Shown here in pieces: positions 26,540 through 35,598 of a stretch of 64,000 bases of DNA. Source of the DNA: Streptomyces sp. NRRL B-24484 (GTDB lineage Bacteria; Actinomycetota; Actinomycetes; Streptomycetales; Streptomycetaceae); the NCBI RefSeq assembly GCF_000717715.1, contig NZ_JOAI01000018.1:62001-126000 (forward strand), written 5' to 3'. Numbering within the stretch: the first letter of the stretch is position 1; each line of letters starts with the position of its first letter. Made by a program: the position numbers and the translations under genes. The notes under the pieces were generated by a model. That model did no database searches. It worked only from the letters and a program-made list of their open reading frames with translations, and was not told where the DNA came from.

Positions 26540-26571
26540 AAGCCCCGCAGATCCGAAGATCTGCGGGGCTT
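26540..26571 (-). terminator. Terminator of tRNA-Leu
   Basis: A perfect 14-bp stem capped by a TTCG tetraloop (read on the minus strand) begins five bases after the tRNA 3' end and is followed by TTTCT. It is a textbook intrinsic terminator for the tRNA. Confidence 0.85.
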
Positions 26572-26576
26572 CGCTG

Positions 26577-26660
26577 TGCGCGAGGGGGGAGTTGAACCCC
26601 CACGCCCTTTCGGGCACTGGAACCTGAATCCAGCGCGTCTGCCTATTCCGCCACCCGCGC
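26577..26660 (-). tRNA. tRNA-Leu (anticodon CAG)
   Basis: The minus strand folds into a class II tRNA of 84 nt: acceptor GCGCGGG with CTCGCGC (one G-U), D-arm with GGCGGAATAGGCAGACGC, anticodon stem CTGGA/TCCAG with loop TTCAGGT giving CAG, a long variable arm (TGCCCGAAAGGGCG) and the T-loop GTTCAAC. The discriminator is A. CCA is not encoded. It reads the CUG codon, the most used leucine codon in this genome. Confidence 0.95.
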
Positions 26661-27113
26661 ATGGGTGCTGCCGTAAGATGCTTTCCGCTCTTCCGACCTG
26701 ACGAGAACCTTACCGCATCTCGACCGGTCTTCCGTTCGGCTCCCTCTCGGGCGCCCCTTCCGACGTGGAAAACATTAGCACGACCTGCGGGCTACCTCCG
26801 AATCCGTTTCCCCGCACCCCGGGGACCCGCTCCTGCGCGGGGCGGACGAACGGGTGACCGAGGGATGAGCGGGGCCCGGTACGGGTACCTCCCGCATGCC
26901 GTGCGGCTCGCTCCGCACGGCTGTCCGCACCCGGCGCACGCCCCCGCCACGGCACCCGCCGGGCAGGTGGTGGGCGGTGTGCCCGGTCTCACGCCCCGGG
27001 ACCACGTTCCCGGGGAACCGTACGGATGGGCCCGACGTGGATACGATCAGTACGGAAAACCGCAACCCGGCCCGCGAGGGCGGCCCGGCCGACGCCCTGG
27101 AAGGGGGTGCCCC
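26661..27113. other. Non-coding interval between tRNA-Leu and fhaA
   Basis: These 453 bp hold the tRNA-Leu promoter on the minus strand and the fhaA leader on the plus strand. The only clear structure is a perfect 9-bp hairpin (26898-26906 with 26913-26921, 6-base loop) about 190 bp before fhaA. Several frames remain open, but none has a good ribosome site with family-like sequence. Confidence 0.5.
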
Positions 27114-27986
27114 GTGGGAGTCCTGAAGAAGTTCGAGCAGCGGCTCGAGGGTCTCGTGAACGGCACCTTCGCCAAGGTGTTCAAGTCCGAGGTCCAGCCG
27201 GTGGAGATCGCCGGTGCGCTCCAGCGCGAGTGCGACAACAACGCCACCATCTGGAACCGCGACCGCACGGTCGTCCCGAACGACTTCATCGTCGAGCTCA
27301 GCCCGCACGACTACGAGCGGCTCAGCCCGTACGCCGGCCAGCTCGGCACCGAACTCGCCGGCATGGTCCGCGAGTACGCCGAGGCGCAGCGCTACAGCTT
27401 CATGGGCCCGCTCCAGGTGACCCTGGAGCAGGCCGACGAGCTGGACACCGGCCTGTACCGGGTGCGCAGCCGCACCCTGGCCGGCGAGGAGCCCGCGGCG
27501 CAGGCCCCGCAGCCGCCGGCCGCCCCGAGCGGCTACGACCGTCGCCCGACCCCGCCCGCGCCCGGCGCGCCCTGGCAGCAGCAGCAGGGGGCGGCGCCGT
27601 ACGGTGCGCCGCCGCCGCCCGCCGGGCCTCCGGCGGTGCCGCAGGGCCCGCCCGCGGCCGGCGGCAACGTCCGCCCCTTCCCGGGCGCCGGCCACGGCGG
27701 TGCGAACACCCGCCGCTGGATCGAGGTCAACGGCACCCGGCACCAGATCACGGGCAACGCGTGCGTGCTCGGCCGCTCGACCGAGGCGGACATCCGGATC
27801 GACGACCCCGGGGTCTCCCGCAAGCACGCGGAGATCCGGCCGGGGACGCCCGCGATGGTGCTCGACCTCGGGTCCACCAACGGCATCGTGGTGGACGGAC
27901 AGCACACCCAGCGCGCTACGCTCCGCGACGGCTCCCGAATCGTCCTCGGGTCCACCACCATCGTCTACCGACAGGTCGAAGGGTAG
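27114..27986 (+). CDS. fhaA: FhaA: DUF3662 and FHA domain protein
   Basis: A 290-aa cytoplasmic adaptor. Residues 1-115 are the DUF3662 domain (VLKKFEQRLEGLVNGTFAKVF); a glutamine/proline-rich linker follows; residues ~205-285 are an FHA domain with GRSTEADIRIDDPGVSRKHAEI and DLGSTNGI, which bind phosphothreonine. In mycobacteria FhaA binds the phosphorylated pseudokinase MviN and other PknB targets and tunes peptidoglycan precursor flow. GTG 27114 follows AAGGGGG. It is the first gene of the fhaA-fhaB-pstP-rodA-pbpA-pknB block, a highly conserved order in actinobacteria. Confidence 0.93.
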   Translation: MGVLKKFEQRLEGLVNGTFAKVFKSEVQPVEIAGALQRECDNNATIWNRDRTVVPNDFIVELSPHDYERLSPYAGQLGTELAGMVREYAEAQRYSFMGPLQVTLEQADELDTGLYRVRSRTLAGEEPAAQAPQPPAAPSGYDRRPTPPAPGAPWQQQQGAAPYGAPPPPAGPPAVPQGPPAAGGNVRPFPGAGHGGANTRRWIEVNGTRHQITGNACVLGRSTEADIRIDDPGVSRKHAEIRPGTPAMVLDLGSTNGIVVDGQHTQRATLRDGSRIVLGSTTIVYRQVEG

Positions 27987-27998
27987 AGCGGGCCACTC

Positions 27999-28508
27999 AT
28001 GTCAGAACTGACCCTCACGGTCATGCGGCTGGGCTTCCTCGCCGTGCTGTGGCTGTTCGTCATCGTCGCGGTCCAGGTCATCCGCAGCGACCTGTTCGGC
28101 ACCAAGGTGAACCCGCGCACGGCGCGGCGCACCGCCACCGCCGCCGCGTCCACGGGCCGTCCGCCCCAGCAGGGCGGGCAGGCCGCGCCGCCGCAGCCGC
28201 GCCAGCGCCGCGGCGCACCGACCCACCTGGTTGTCGTGCAGGGCTCGCTGGCCGGCACCACCGTCGCCCTGCAGGGGCAGACGATCACGCTCGGCCGGGC
28301 GCACGACTCCACCATCGTGCTGGACGACGACTACGCCTCCTCGCGCCATGCCAGGATCTTCCCGGATCAGACTGGGCAGTGGACGGTGGAGGATCTAGGC
28401 TCCACCAACGGCACGTATCTGGACCGGCAGCGGCTCACCGCGCCGATGCCGCTCCAGCCCGGCGTGCCGATCCGTATCGGCCGGACCGTCATCGAACTGC
28501 GGAAGTAG
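27999..28508 (+). CDS. fhaB: FhaB: membrane-linked FHA domain protein
   Basis: A 169-aa protein with one N-terminal membrane helix (residues ~5-27), a proline/glutamine-rich linker and a C-terminal FHA domain (LGRAHDSTIVLDDDYASSRHARI, then EDLGSTNGTYLD). It recognises phosphothreonines laid down by PknB and is thought to place division and wall-growth proteins. It begins 12 bp after fhaA, so the two are co-transcribed. Confidence 0.93.
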   Translation: MSELTLTVMRLGFLAVLWLFVIVAVQVIRSDLFGTKVNPRTARRTATAAASTGRPPQQGGQAAPPQPRQRRGAPTHLVVVQGSLAGTTVALQGQTITLGRAHDSTIVLDDDYASSRHARIFPDQTGQWTVEDLGSTNGTYLDRQRLTAPMPLQPGVPIRIGRTVIELRK

Positions 28509-28514
28509 CGGCGC

Positions 28515-28634
28515 ATGAGGGACACCACCCCGTCCAAGACCAGCCGGGAGCGCGGGAGCCGCGCTGCCGCCGCCGTGCGCGCCCGCGGCATGGTCGCCAC
28601 CGCTCGCGCCCGGAGGGGGGCGGCGACGGCATGA
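28515..28634 (+). CDS. Possible small basic ORF overlapping pstP
   Basis: A 39-aa reading frame starting MRDTTPSKTSRERGS and rich in Arg and Ala (pI very high) fills the gap between fhaB and pstP. A GGAAG ribosome-like site lies 9 bases upstream, and its stop overlaps the pstP ATG (ATGA, 28631-28634), the same coupling used elsewhere in this window. I know no homologue. It could be a real small protein, a leader that sets PstP synthesis, or chance in GC-rich DNA. Confidence 0.35.
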   Translation: MRDTTPSKTSRERGSRAAAAVRARGMVATARARRGAATA

Positions 28635-30241
28635 GCCTGGTGCTGCGCTTCGCCGCCGGCTCGCACAAGGGCCTGATCCGGGAGGGGAACGAGGACTCCG
28701 GCTACGCCGGTCCGCGACTGCTCGCCGTCGCGGACGGCATGGGCGGCGCGGCGGCCGGCGAGGTCGCCTCCTCGGAGGTGCTCGGTTCGATCGTCCGGCT
28801 GGACGAGGACGTCCCCGGCGCCGACCTGCTGACCCTGCTCGGCGACGCCGTCCAGGGCGCCAACGACCGGCTGCGGCAGATGGTCGAGGAGGACCCGCAG
28901 CTGGAGGGCATGGGCTGCACCCTCACCGCGATGCTGTGGACGGGCCAGCGGATGGGCATGGTGCACATCGGCGACTCCCGGGCGTACCTGCTCCGCGACG
29001 GCTCGCTGACCCAGATCACCCAGGACCACACGTGGGTCCAGCGCCTGGTGGACGAGGGACGGATCACGCCGGAGGAGGCGGAGACCCACCCCCAGCGGTC
29101 GCTGCTGATGCGCGCGCTGGACGGCCGCGGCCAGGTCGAGCCCGACCTCTCGATCCGCGAGGTGCGGGCCGGCGACCGCTACCTGATCTGCTCGGACGGC
29201 CTGTCCGGCCCGGTCAGCCACCAGACCCTGGAGGCCACGCTCGGGAGCTACTACGCCCCGCAGCAGACCGTCCAGGAGCTGATCCAGCTGGCGCTGCGCG
29301 GCGGCGGCCCGGACAACATCACCTGCATCGTGGCGGACGTCATCGACGTCGGCGCCACGGACACCCTGAGCGGGCAGCTCGCGGACATCCCGGTGGTCGT
29401 CGGCGCGGTGGCCGAGGCGCAGCCGCACCACGGCGACCAGAACCTGCTGAACACCCCCGCCGGCCGGGCCGCGGGCCTCGGCCGTCCGCAGGCCCCGCAG
29501 GGCGCGTTCGGTCCGGCGAGCGGCTACGAGGCGGCGGGCTTCGGCCCCGCCGAGGGCTACGAGGACGACGAGTACGGCGCGGCCGAGGGCTACGGCCCCG
29601 ACGCGCAGCCCTACGAGGGCGAGCGGCCGTCCCGGCGCAAGCGCAAGGGCCGGAAGCTCAAGGTCTCGCTGGCCGTGCTGGCCGTGCTCGGCCTGCTGGG
29701 CGGCGGCGGGTACGTCGGCTGGAAGTGGACGCAGGACCAGTACTACGTCGGCGCGGACGGCGACGGCGTGGCGGTCTACCGCGGCCTGAACCAGTCGCTG
29801 GCCGGGCTGAGCCTGTCCTCGGTCTACGAGCAGCACGGCGACATCGAACTCAAGTTCCTGCCGACCTACCAGCGGACGCAGGTCACCAAGACCATCCAGG
29901 CGAAGAGCCTGGCGGACGCCCGCGAGCAGGTCCGTACCCTGGGCACCCAGGCGGCGGTCTGCAAGAAGGTCTCGCAGGGCGCCAAGCCCGGCCAGGGCAC
30001 CACCGACGGCGGCGCGACGCCGCAGCCCGGTGCGAGCCCGAGCCCGTCGGCGGCGACCCCGTCGGCGTCCGGCACGGCGGTGACCCAGGTGGGCTTCCGC
30101 AACGAGACCCCGAGCCCCGGGGCGAGCCAGAGCCCGAGCCCGAGCCCGAGCACCGACACCCTGAGCACCGGCAACCCCGGCACCACGCCCGAACTGACCG
30201 AGCAGGAGAAGCAGCTGGCGACCTCCTGCCCGACCCCCTAG
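28631..30241 (+). CDS. pstP: PstP: PP2C-type Ser/Thr protein phosphatase
   Basis: A 536-aa membrane phosphatase. Residues 1-240 are the PP2C domain with metal-binding motifs REGNEDSGY, VADGMGGAAAGE, HIGDSRAYLLRDG, SDGLSG and GGPDNITC. A ~110-residue acidic glycine/tyrosine-rich linker follows, then one membrane helix (~residues 348-368) and an extracellular part with serine/proline repeats. It removes phosphates from PknB and its targets. ATG 28631 has GGAGGGGG. It differs from short cytosolic PP2Cs by the membrane anchor, as in mycobacterial PstP. Confidence 0.93.
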   Translation: MSLVLRFAAGSHKGLIREGNEDSGYAGPRLLAVADGMGGAAAGEVASSEVLGSIVRLDEDVPGADLLTLLGDAVQGANDRLRQMVEEDPQLEGMGCTLTAMLWTGQRMGMVHIGDSRAYLLRDGSLTQITQDHTWVQRLVDEGRITPEEAETHPQRSLLMRALDGRGQVEPDLSIREVRAGDRYLICSDGLSGPVSHQTLEATLGSYYAPQQTVQELIQLALRGGGPDNITCIVADVIDVGATDTLSGQLADIPVVVGAVAEAQPHHGDQNLLNTPAGRAAGLGRPQAPQGAFGPASGYEAAGFGPAEGYEDDEYGAAEGYGPDAQPYEGERPSRRKRKGRKLKVSLAVLAVLGLLGGGGYVGWKWTQDQYYVGADGDGVAVYRGLNQSLAGLSLSSVYEQHGDIELKFLPTYQRTQVTKTIQAKSLADAREQVRTLGTQAAVCKKVSQGAKPGQGTTDGGATPQPGASPSPSAATPSASGTAVTQVGFRNETPSPGASQSPSPSPSTDTLSTGNPGTTPELTEQEKQLATSCPTP

Positions 30242-30286
30242 CACCGACCCCGCCAGGGGACTCAGCCGTCGGGGAGCGGCCTACAC

Positions 30287-31720
30287 GTGAGCACCTTTGA
30301 CCTGAGCAACAGCGACACCGACCGCCGCGGCGCGCGGCGGGGCAACACCACGATCACGCCGCAGAACGCGCCGAACCGCCGCAACACCGAGCTGGCCATG
30401 CTCGGCTTCGCGGTGGTGCTGCCGATGTTCGCCTACGCCAACGTGGGCCTCGCGATGGACGGCTCGCTGCCGGCCGGCATGCTGGCGTACGGCCTCGGCA
30501 TGGGCGCCCTGGCGCTGGTCGCGCACCTGCTGATGCGCCGGTTCGCGCCGTACGCGGACCCGCTGCTGCTGCCGCTGGCGACCCTGCTCAACGGGCTGGG
30601 CCTGGTGATGATCTGGCGGCTCGACAAGGCCGGCAAGCTGCTCGCCAACAACTTCCCGGCGGCCGCGAACCAGCTGATGTGGTCGGGCCTGGGCATCGCG
30701 TTCTTCATCGGCGTCATGGTGCTGCTGAAGGACCACCGGATCCTGCAGCGGTACACCTACATCTCGATGGCGGCGGCCCTCGTGCTGCTCGCCGCGCCGG
30801 CGTTCTTCCCGGCCCGGGCGGGCGACTTCGGCGCCAAGATCTGGATCCACATCGGCAGCTTCTCCATCCAGCCCGGCGAGTTCGCCAAGATCATCCTGAC
30901 GGTGTTCTTCTCCGGCTACCTGATGGTCAAGCGGGACGCCCTCGCGCTGGCCAGCCGCCGCTTCATGGGCCTGTACCTGCCCCGCGGCCGCGACCTCGGC
31001 CCGATCATCGTGGTCTGGCTGCTGTCGATCCTGATCCTGGTCTTCGAGACCGACCTCGGCTCGTCCTTCCTGTTCTTCGGCCTGTTCGTGGTGATGCTGT
31101 ACGTCGCCACCGAGCGCACCAGCTGGATCGTCTTCGGCCTGGTGATGTCGATCGGCGGCGCCACGGTGGTGGCCTCCGTCGAGTCGCACGTGCAGACCCG
31201 CATCAACTCCTGGCTCGACCCGATGGCGGCCTTCGCCGACCCGCCGCCGCCCGGCACCAGCGAGCAGATCGGCCAGACCCTGATGGCCTTCGGCTCCGGC
31301 GGCGTCACCGGCAGCGGCCTCGGTCAGGGCCGCTCGTGGCTGATCCAGTTCGCCGCGAAGAGCGACTTCATCCTCGGCTCGTTCGGCGAGGAGCTCGGCC
31401 TCACCGGCATGATGGCGGTCTTCCTCCTGTACGGCCTGATCGTGCAGCGCGGCCTGCGGACGGCCGTCGCCGCCCGCGACCCGTTCGGCAAGCTGCTCGC
31501 GGTGGGCCTGTCCTCGGCGTTCGCGCTGCAGGTCTTCGTGGTCGCCGGCGGTGTCACCGGCCTCATCCCGCTGACCGGCATGACGATGCCCTTCCTCGCC
31601 CAGGGCGGTTCCTCGGTGGTGGCGAACTGGGCCCTGATCGCCATCCTGCTCAAGATCAGCGACAGTGCGCGCCGCCCGGCCGCCGAACCGGAGCCGGCCA
31701 CCGTCCCGGCCTCGGCCTGA
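30287..31720 (+). CDS. rodA: RodA/FtsW-family SEDS glycosyltransferase
   Basis: A 477-aa polytopic SEDS protein with about ten to twelve membrane helices. It contains the family blocks WIHIGSFSIQPGEFAKI, ETDLGSSF and SDFILGSFGEELG plus the late GMTMPFLAQGGSS motif. SEDS proteins polymerise lipid II into glycan strands with a class B PBP, here the pbpA product encoded 14 bp downstream. The GTG at 30287 follows GGGGAG. The gene neighbourhood argues for RodA rather than the division-specific FtsW, which lies in the dcw cluster. Confidence 0.93.
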   Translation: MSTFDLSNSDTDRRGARRGNTTITPQNAPNRRNTELAMLGFAVVLPMFAYANVGLAMDGSLPAGMLAYGLGMGALALVAHLLMRRFAPYADPLLLPLATLLNGLGLVMIWRLDKAGKLLANNFPAAANQLMWSGLGIAFFIGVMVLLKDHRILQRYTYISMAAALVLLAAPAFFPARAGDFGAKIWIHIGSFSIQPGEFAKIILTVFFSGYLMVKRDALALASRRFMGLYLPRGRDLGPIIVVWLLSILILVFETDLGSSFLFFGLFVVMLYVATERTSWIVFGLVMSIGGATVVASVESHVQTRINSWLDPMAAFADPPPPGTSEQIGQTLMAFGSGGVTGSGLGQGRSWLIQFAAKSDFILGSFGEELGLTGMMAVFLLYGLIVQRGLRTAVAARDPFGKLLAVGLSSAFALQVFVVAGGVTGLIPLTGMTMPFLAQGGSSVVANWALIAILLKISDSARRPAAEPEPATVPASA

Positions 31721-31734
31721 AAGGGATCCGACAC

Positions 31735-33198
31735 GTGAACAAGCCCATCCGCCGGGTCTCGGTCTTCTGCCTGATCCTCGTCCTCGCCCTGATGGTGCGC
31801 ACCAACTGGGTGCAGGGCGTCCAGGCGCACGCCTGGGCGACCAACAAGAACAACGACCGCAACAAGTACGACCGGTACGCCTACCCGCGCGGCAACATCA
31901 TCGTGGGCGGCCAGCCGGTCACCAACTCGGACTTCGTCAACGGCCTGCGCTACAAGTACAAGCGCAGCTGGATCGACGGCCCGATGTACGCCCAGGTCAC
32001 CGGCTACTCCTCGCAGTCCTACGGCACCAGCCAGCTGGAGTCGCTGGAGGACGGCATCCTGGCCGGCACCGACTCGCGGCTGTTCTTCCGAAACACCCTC
32101 GACATGCTGACCGGTGACGACAAGAAGGGCGGCGACGTCGTCACCACGATCGACGCCAAGGCCCAGAAGGCCGCCTTCGAGGGTCTCGGCAACAAGAAGG
32201 GCGCGGCCGTCGCCCTCGACCCGCGCACCGGCGCGATCCTGGCCCTGGTCTCCACCCCGTCCTACGACCCGAGCAAGTTCTCCGGCAGCTCGAAGGCGGA
32301 CCAGGACGCGTGGACGGCCGTCAACGCGGACCCGAACAAGCCGCTGCTGAACCGGGCGCTGCGCGAGACCTACCCGCCGGGCTCGACCTTCAAGCTGGTC
32401 ACCGCCGCCGCCGCGTTCGAGGACGGGAAGTTCCAGAACCCGAGCGACAAGACCGACACCCCGGAGCAGTTCTTCCTGCCGGGCACCAAGACCGAGCTGA
32501 AGAACGCCAGCAAGACCGAGCCCTGCACCAACGCCACGCTGCAGGACGCCATGGACCTGTCCTGCAACACCGTCTTCGGCAAGATCGGCTCGGAGGTGGG
32601 CGGGCAGAAGCTCCGGGCGCAGGCGGAGAAGTTCGGCTTCAACAACGCCAAGGTGGACGTGCCGATCCGGGCCTCCGCCAGCGTGTTCCCGTCGAACTCC
32701 TCGCCGGACGGCACCGCGATGGACGCCATCGGCCAGCACGACACCCGGGCCACCCCGCTGCAGATGGCGATGGTCGCCTCGGCGATCGCCAACAACGGCA
32801 CGCTGATGGAGCCGTACCTGGTCGACCAGGAGCGGTCCAGCACCCTCGCGGTGGTCTCCAAGCACTCCGAGAAGGTCATGAGCCAGGCGGTCTCGGCGAC
32901 CACCGCCCAGAAGCTGCAGCAGCTGATGGAGTCGGTGGTGCAGAACGGCACCGGCACCAAGGCCAAGATCGACGGGGTCACGGTCGGCGGCAAGACCGGC
33001 ACCGCCCAGCACGGCCAGGACAACAGCGGCCTGCCGTTCGCCTGGTTCATGTCCTACGCCAAGGGCGCGGACGGCAAGCAGGTCGCGGTGGCGGTCGTGG
33101 TCGAGGACGGCGACAGCGACCGGAACGAGATCAGCGGCGGTTCGATCGCGGCGCCGATCGCGAAGAGCATCATGCAGGCGGTGGTGCAGGGCAAGTAG
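31735..33198 (+). CDS. pbpA: PbpA: class B penicillin-binding protein
   Basis: A 487-aa transpeptidase with a single N-terminal membrane helix (residues ~9-25). Active-site motifs are all present: STFK (nucleophile Ser), SCN and KTG. It cross-links peptide stems and partners the SEDS protein encoded just upstream. The extracellular region starts with YPRGNIIVGG, a PBP dimer-type pedestal fragment shorter than in division PBP3. GTG 31735 follows AAAGGGA. Homologues are PbpA of mycobacteria and PBP2-like proteins of Streptomyces involved in growth and sporulation wall synthesis. Confidence 0.93.
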   Translation: MNKPIRRVSVFCLILVLALMVRTNWVQGVQAHAWATNKNNDRNKYDRYAYPRGNIIVGGQPVTNSDFVNGLRYKYKRSWIDGPMYAQVTGYSSQSYGTSQLESLEDGILAGTDSRLFFRNTLDMLTGDDKKGGDVVTTIDAKAQKAAFEGLGNKKGAAVALDPRTGAILALVSTPSYDPSKFSGSSKADQDAWTAVNADPNKPLLNRALRETYPPGSTFKLVTAAAAFEDGKFQNPSDKTDTPEQFFLPGTKTELKNASKTEPCTNATLQDAMDLSCNTVFGKIGSEVGGQKLRAQAEKFGFNNAKVDVPIRASASVFPSNSSPDGTAMDAIGQHDTRATPLQMAMVASAIANNGTLMEPYLVDQERSSTLAVVSKHSEKVMSQAVSATTAQKLQQLMESVVQNGTGTKAKIDGVTVGGKTGTAQHGQDNSGLPFAWFMSYAKGADGKQVAVAVVVEDGDSDRNEISGGSIAAPIAKSIMQAVVQGK

Positions 33199-33462
33199 CG
33201 GCGGGCTCCGACCTGAGGGAATCGTCACAGTACGACCGTTCCGGTGCATACCGGTCTGGTCTCAGCTGGCAGGCTGTTCGGGTTGCCACGGGTTCGCCCG
33301 GTAGCGTATCCGCCAGCAGCGGGTGTACCCACTGCTGAGCCACGGCTCCGGCCGGGGCGGCCGACGTCACAGAACCGATGTGGCGGCGGCCAGCGTCCAA
33401 CAGTGCGTGCGGGGACACCTACGTCACATCCTCACCACCCGGTGAGGGAGAGGGTCGGAACT

Positions 33463-35520
33463 ATGGAAGAGCCTCGTCGCCTCGGCGGCAGGTACGAGCT
33501 CGGCGGCGTCCTCGGACGCGGCGGCATGGCCGAGGTCTACCTGGCCCATGACACCCGGCTCGGCCGCACGGTCGCCGTGAAGACCCTCCGCGCGGACATG
33601 GCACGCGACCCCTCGTTCCAGGCGCGCTTCCGCCGCGAGGCGCAGTCCGCGGCCTCCCTGAACCACCCCGCGATCGTCGCCGTGTACGACACCGGCGAGG
33701 ACTACATCGACGGCATCTCCATCCCGTACATCGTGATGGAGTACGTCGAGGGCTCGACCCTGCGCGAGCTGCTGCACTCCGGCCGCCGGCTGCTGCCGGA
33801 GCGCGCGCTGGAGATGACCATCGGCATCCTGCAGGCGCTGGAGTACTCGCACCGTGCCGGCATCGTGCACCGCGACATCAAGCCCGCCAACGTGATGCTG
33901 ACCCGTCAGGGCAACGTCAAGGTGATGGACTTCGGCATCGCCCGCGCGATGGGCGACGCCGGCATGACGATGACGCAGACCTCGGCGGTCATCGGCACGG
34001 CCCAGTACCTCTCCCCCGAGCAGGCCAAGGGCGAGACCGTCGACGCCCGCTCCGACCTGTACTCCACCGGCTGCCTGCTGTACGAGCTGCTGACCGTGCG
34101 TCCGCCGTTCGTCGGCGACTCGCCGGTGGCGGTGGCCTACCAGCACGTGCGGGAGGAGGCCCAGCCGCCGTCCGCCTTCGACCCCGAGGTCCGCCCCGAG
34201 GTCGACGCGATCGTGCTGAAGGCGCTCGCCAAGGAGCGGGACTACCGCTACCAGAGCGCCGACGAGATGCGCGACGACATCGAGCGCTTCCTCGACGGCC
34301 TGCCGGTGGCCGCGGCCCAGCAGGCCGCCGCGTACGGCATGGGCGGCGCCGGCTACGGCTACGACCAGGGCGGCGGCGCGCAGTACGACCCGTACGGCCA
34401 GACCAACCTGCTGCCGCAGCAGGGCGCGGCCGGCCCGACGACGATGCTGCCGCAGGTCGGCTCCCAGCAGTCCGGCTACGGCTACCCGCCCCAGGCGCAG
34501 GGCGACGGCTACGGCGGCTCCGGCGGCCAGGGCGGCTACGAGGACGACGACGGCTACAGCCGCAGCAGCCGCCGGCAGAGCCAGCAGAAGAAGAACAACA
34601 CCTCCTGGATCGTGCTGGCCGTCGCGGCCGTGCTGGTGCTGGTGGGTGCGTTCTTCGTCGTGCAGGCGATGCTGAACAGCGGTGGCGGCGGCGGCAAGAC
34701 GACCGCGCCGAACCTGGTCGGCCTGAGCCTCGCCGACGCGCAGGCGAAGGCGAAGACGCAGAACGAGAAGCTGCAGGTGCAGCAGAGCACCCCGATCGCC
34801 TGCCCGGACGCGAAGATCCAGAAGGATCAGGTCTGCACCCAGGAGCCGGTCGCCAACTCGCAGATCGACATCAGCACGCCGATCAAGGTGCACCTGTCCT
34901 CCGGCCCGGTGGAGACGGACATCCCGGACGTCACCGGCCAGTCGGTGGACGCGGCGACCACGACGCTGACGGGCAAGGGCTTCACGGTGAAGACCGAGAT
35001 CAAGAACGACGACTCGGTCGCCCAGGACAAGGTCATCTCGTACAGCCCGAACGGCAAGGCCGCGGCGGGCACGCAGATCACCCTGACCATCTCCGGCGGT
35101 GCCGGCAAGGTCGCGGTGCCGAGCGTGATCGGCCAGACCAAGGACGCGGCCAGCCAGGCGATCTCCGACGCCGGTCTGTCGGTCAAGGTCTCCACCCAGC
35201 CGGTGACCGACCCGGCCCAGGTGGACGTCGTCCTGGACCAGAACCCGAAGAGCGGCCAGCTGAAGAAGAACGCCCAGGTCACCATCACGGTCGGCAAGAT
35301 GGCGGACAAGCCCTCGGTGCCGATCCTCGTGGGCAAGACCTACAAGCAGGCGTTCGCGCTGCTGACCCAGAAGGGTCTGCAGCCGCAGGTCATCGGCGGG
35401 CCGCAGGACGACAACGCGATCGTGACGACCAGCGACCCGCCGTCCGGCACCCCGGTCGACGCGGGCACGGTCATCCGTCTGACCACCCGGCCGGGCGACG
35501 GACTGCCCACGGGCAACTGA
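33463..35520 (+). CDS. pknB: PknB: Ser/Thr kinase with four PASTA repeats
   Basis: A 685-aa receptor kinase. The kinase domain (residues ~11-275) has the glycine loop LGRGGMAEV, Lys40 in VAVKTLRAD, the catalytic loop VHRDIKPANV, DFG and an activation loop with the threonines in GMTMTQTSAV. A glycine/tyrosine/glutamine-rich juxtamembrane stretch follows, then one membrane helix (~residues 380-403) and four extracellular PASTA repeats (beginning near PNLVGLS, IPDVTGQS, VPSVIGQT and VPILVGKT) that bind wall fragments. It phosphorylates FhaB and wall proteins. ATG 33463 has GGAG upstream; an in-frame extension from 33244 lacks coding character. It is the last gene of the block, set off by 264 bp. 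Confidence 0.95.
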   Translation: MEEPRRLGGRYELGGVLGRGGMAEVYLAHDTRLGRTVAVKTLRADMARDPSFQARFRREAQSAASLNHPAIVAVYDTGEDYIDGISIPYIVMEYVEGSTLRELLHSGRRLLPERALEMTIGILQALEYSHRAGIVHRDIKPANVMLTRQGNVKVMDFGIARAMGDAGMTMTQTSAVIGTAQYLSPEQAKGETVDARSDLYSTGCLLYELLTVRPPFVGDSPVAVAYQHVREEAQPPSAFDPEVRPEVDAIVLKALAKERDYRYQSADEMRDDIERFLDGLPVAAAQQAAAYGMGGAGYGYDQGGGAQYDPYGQTNLLPQQGAAGPTTMLPQVGSQQSGYGYPPQAQGDGYGGSGGQGGYEDDDGYSRSSRRQSQQKKNNTSWIVLAVAAVLVLVGAFFVVQAMLNSGGGGGKTTAPNLVGLSLADAQAKAKTQNEKLQVQQSTPIACPDAKIQKDQVCTQEPVANSQIDISTPIKVHLSSGPVETDIPDVTGQSVDAATTTLTGKGFTVKTEIKNDDSVAQDKVISYSPNGKAAAGTQITLTISGGAGKVAVPSVIGQTKDAASQAISDAGLSVKVSTQPVTDPAQVDVVLDQNPKSGQLKKNAQVTITVGKMADKPSVPILVGKTYKQAFALLTQKGLQPQVIGGPQDDNAIVTTSDPPSGTPVDAGTVIRLTTRPGDGLPTGN

Positions 35521-35535
35521 CGGGCCGACGTCGAA

Positions 35536-35570
35536 CGGAAGGGGCCGCGCACACCGCGCGGCCCCTTCCG
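35536..35570. terminator. Bidirectional terminator between pknB and sortase gene
   Basis: A perfect 15-bp stem (35536-35550 with 35556-35570) with a 5-base loop lies between the two convergent stop codons. Confidence 0.75.
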
Positions 35571-35598
35571 CGTTCCCGCGGCCGCCGCAGCGGCGCTC

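Noticed and set aside
33244..33462. N-terminal extension of PknB
   Set aside because: The added residues show no conservation-like pattern; ATG 33463 leads straight into the kinase fold with a ribosome site.
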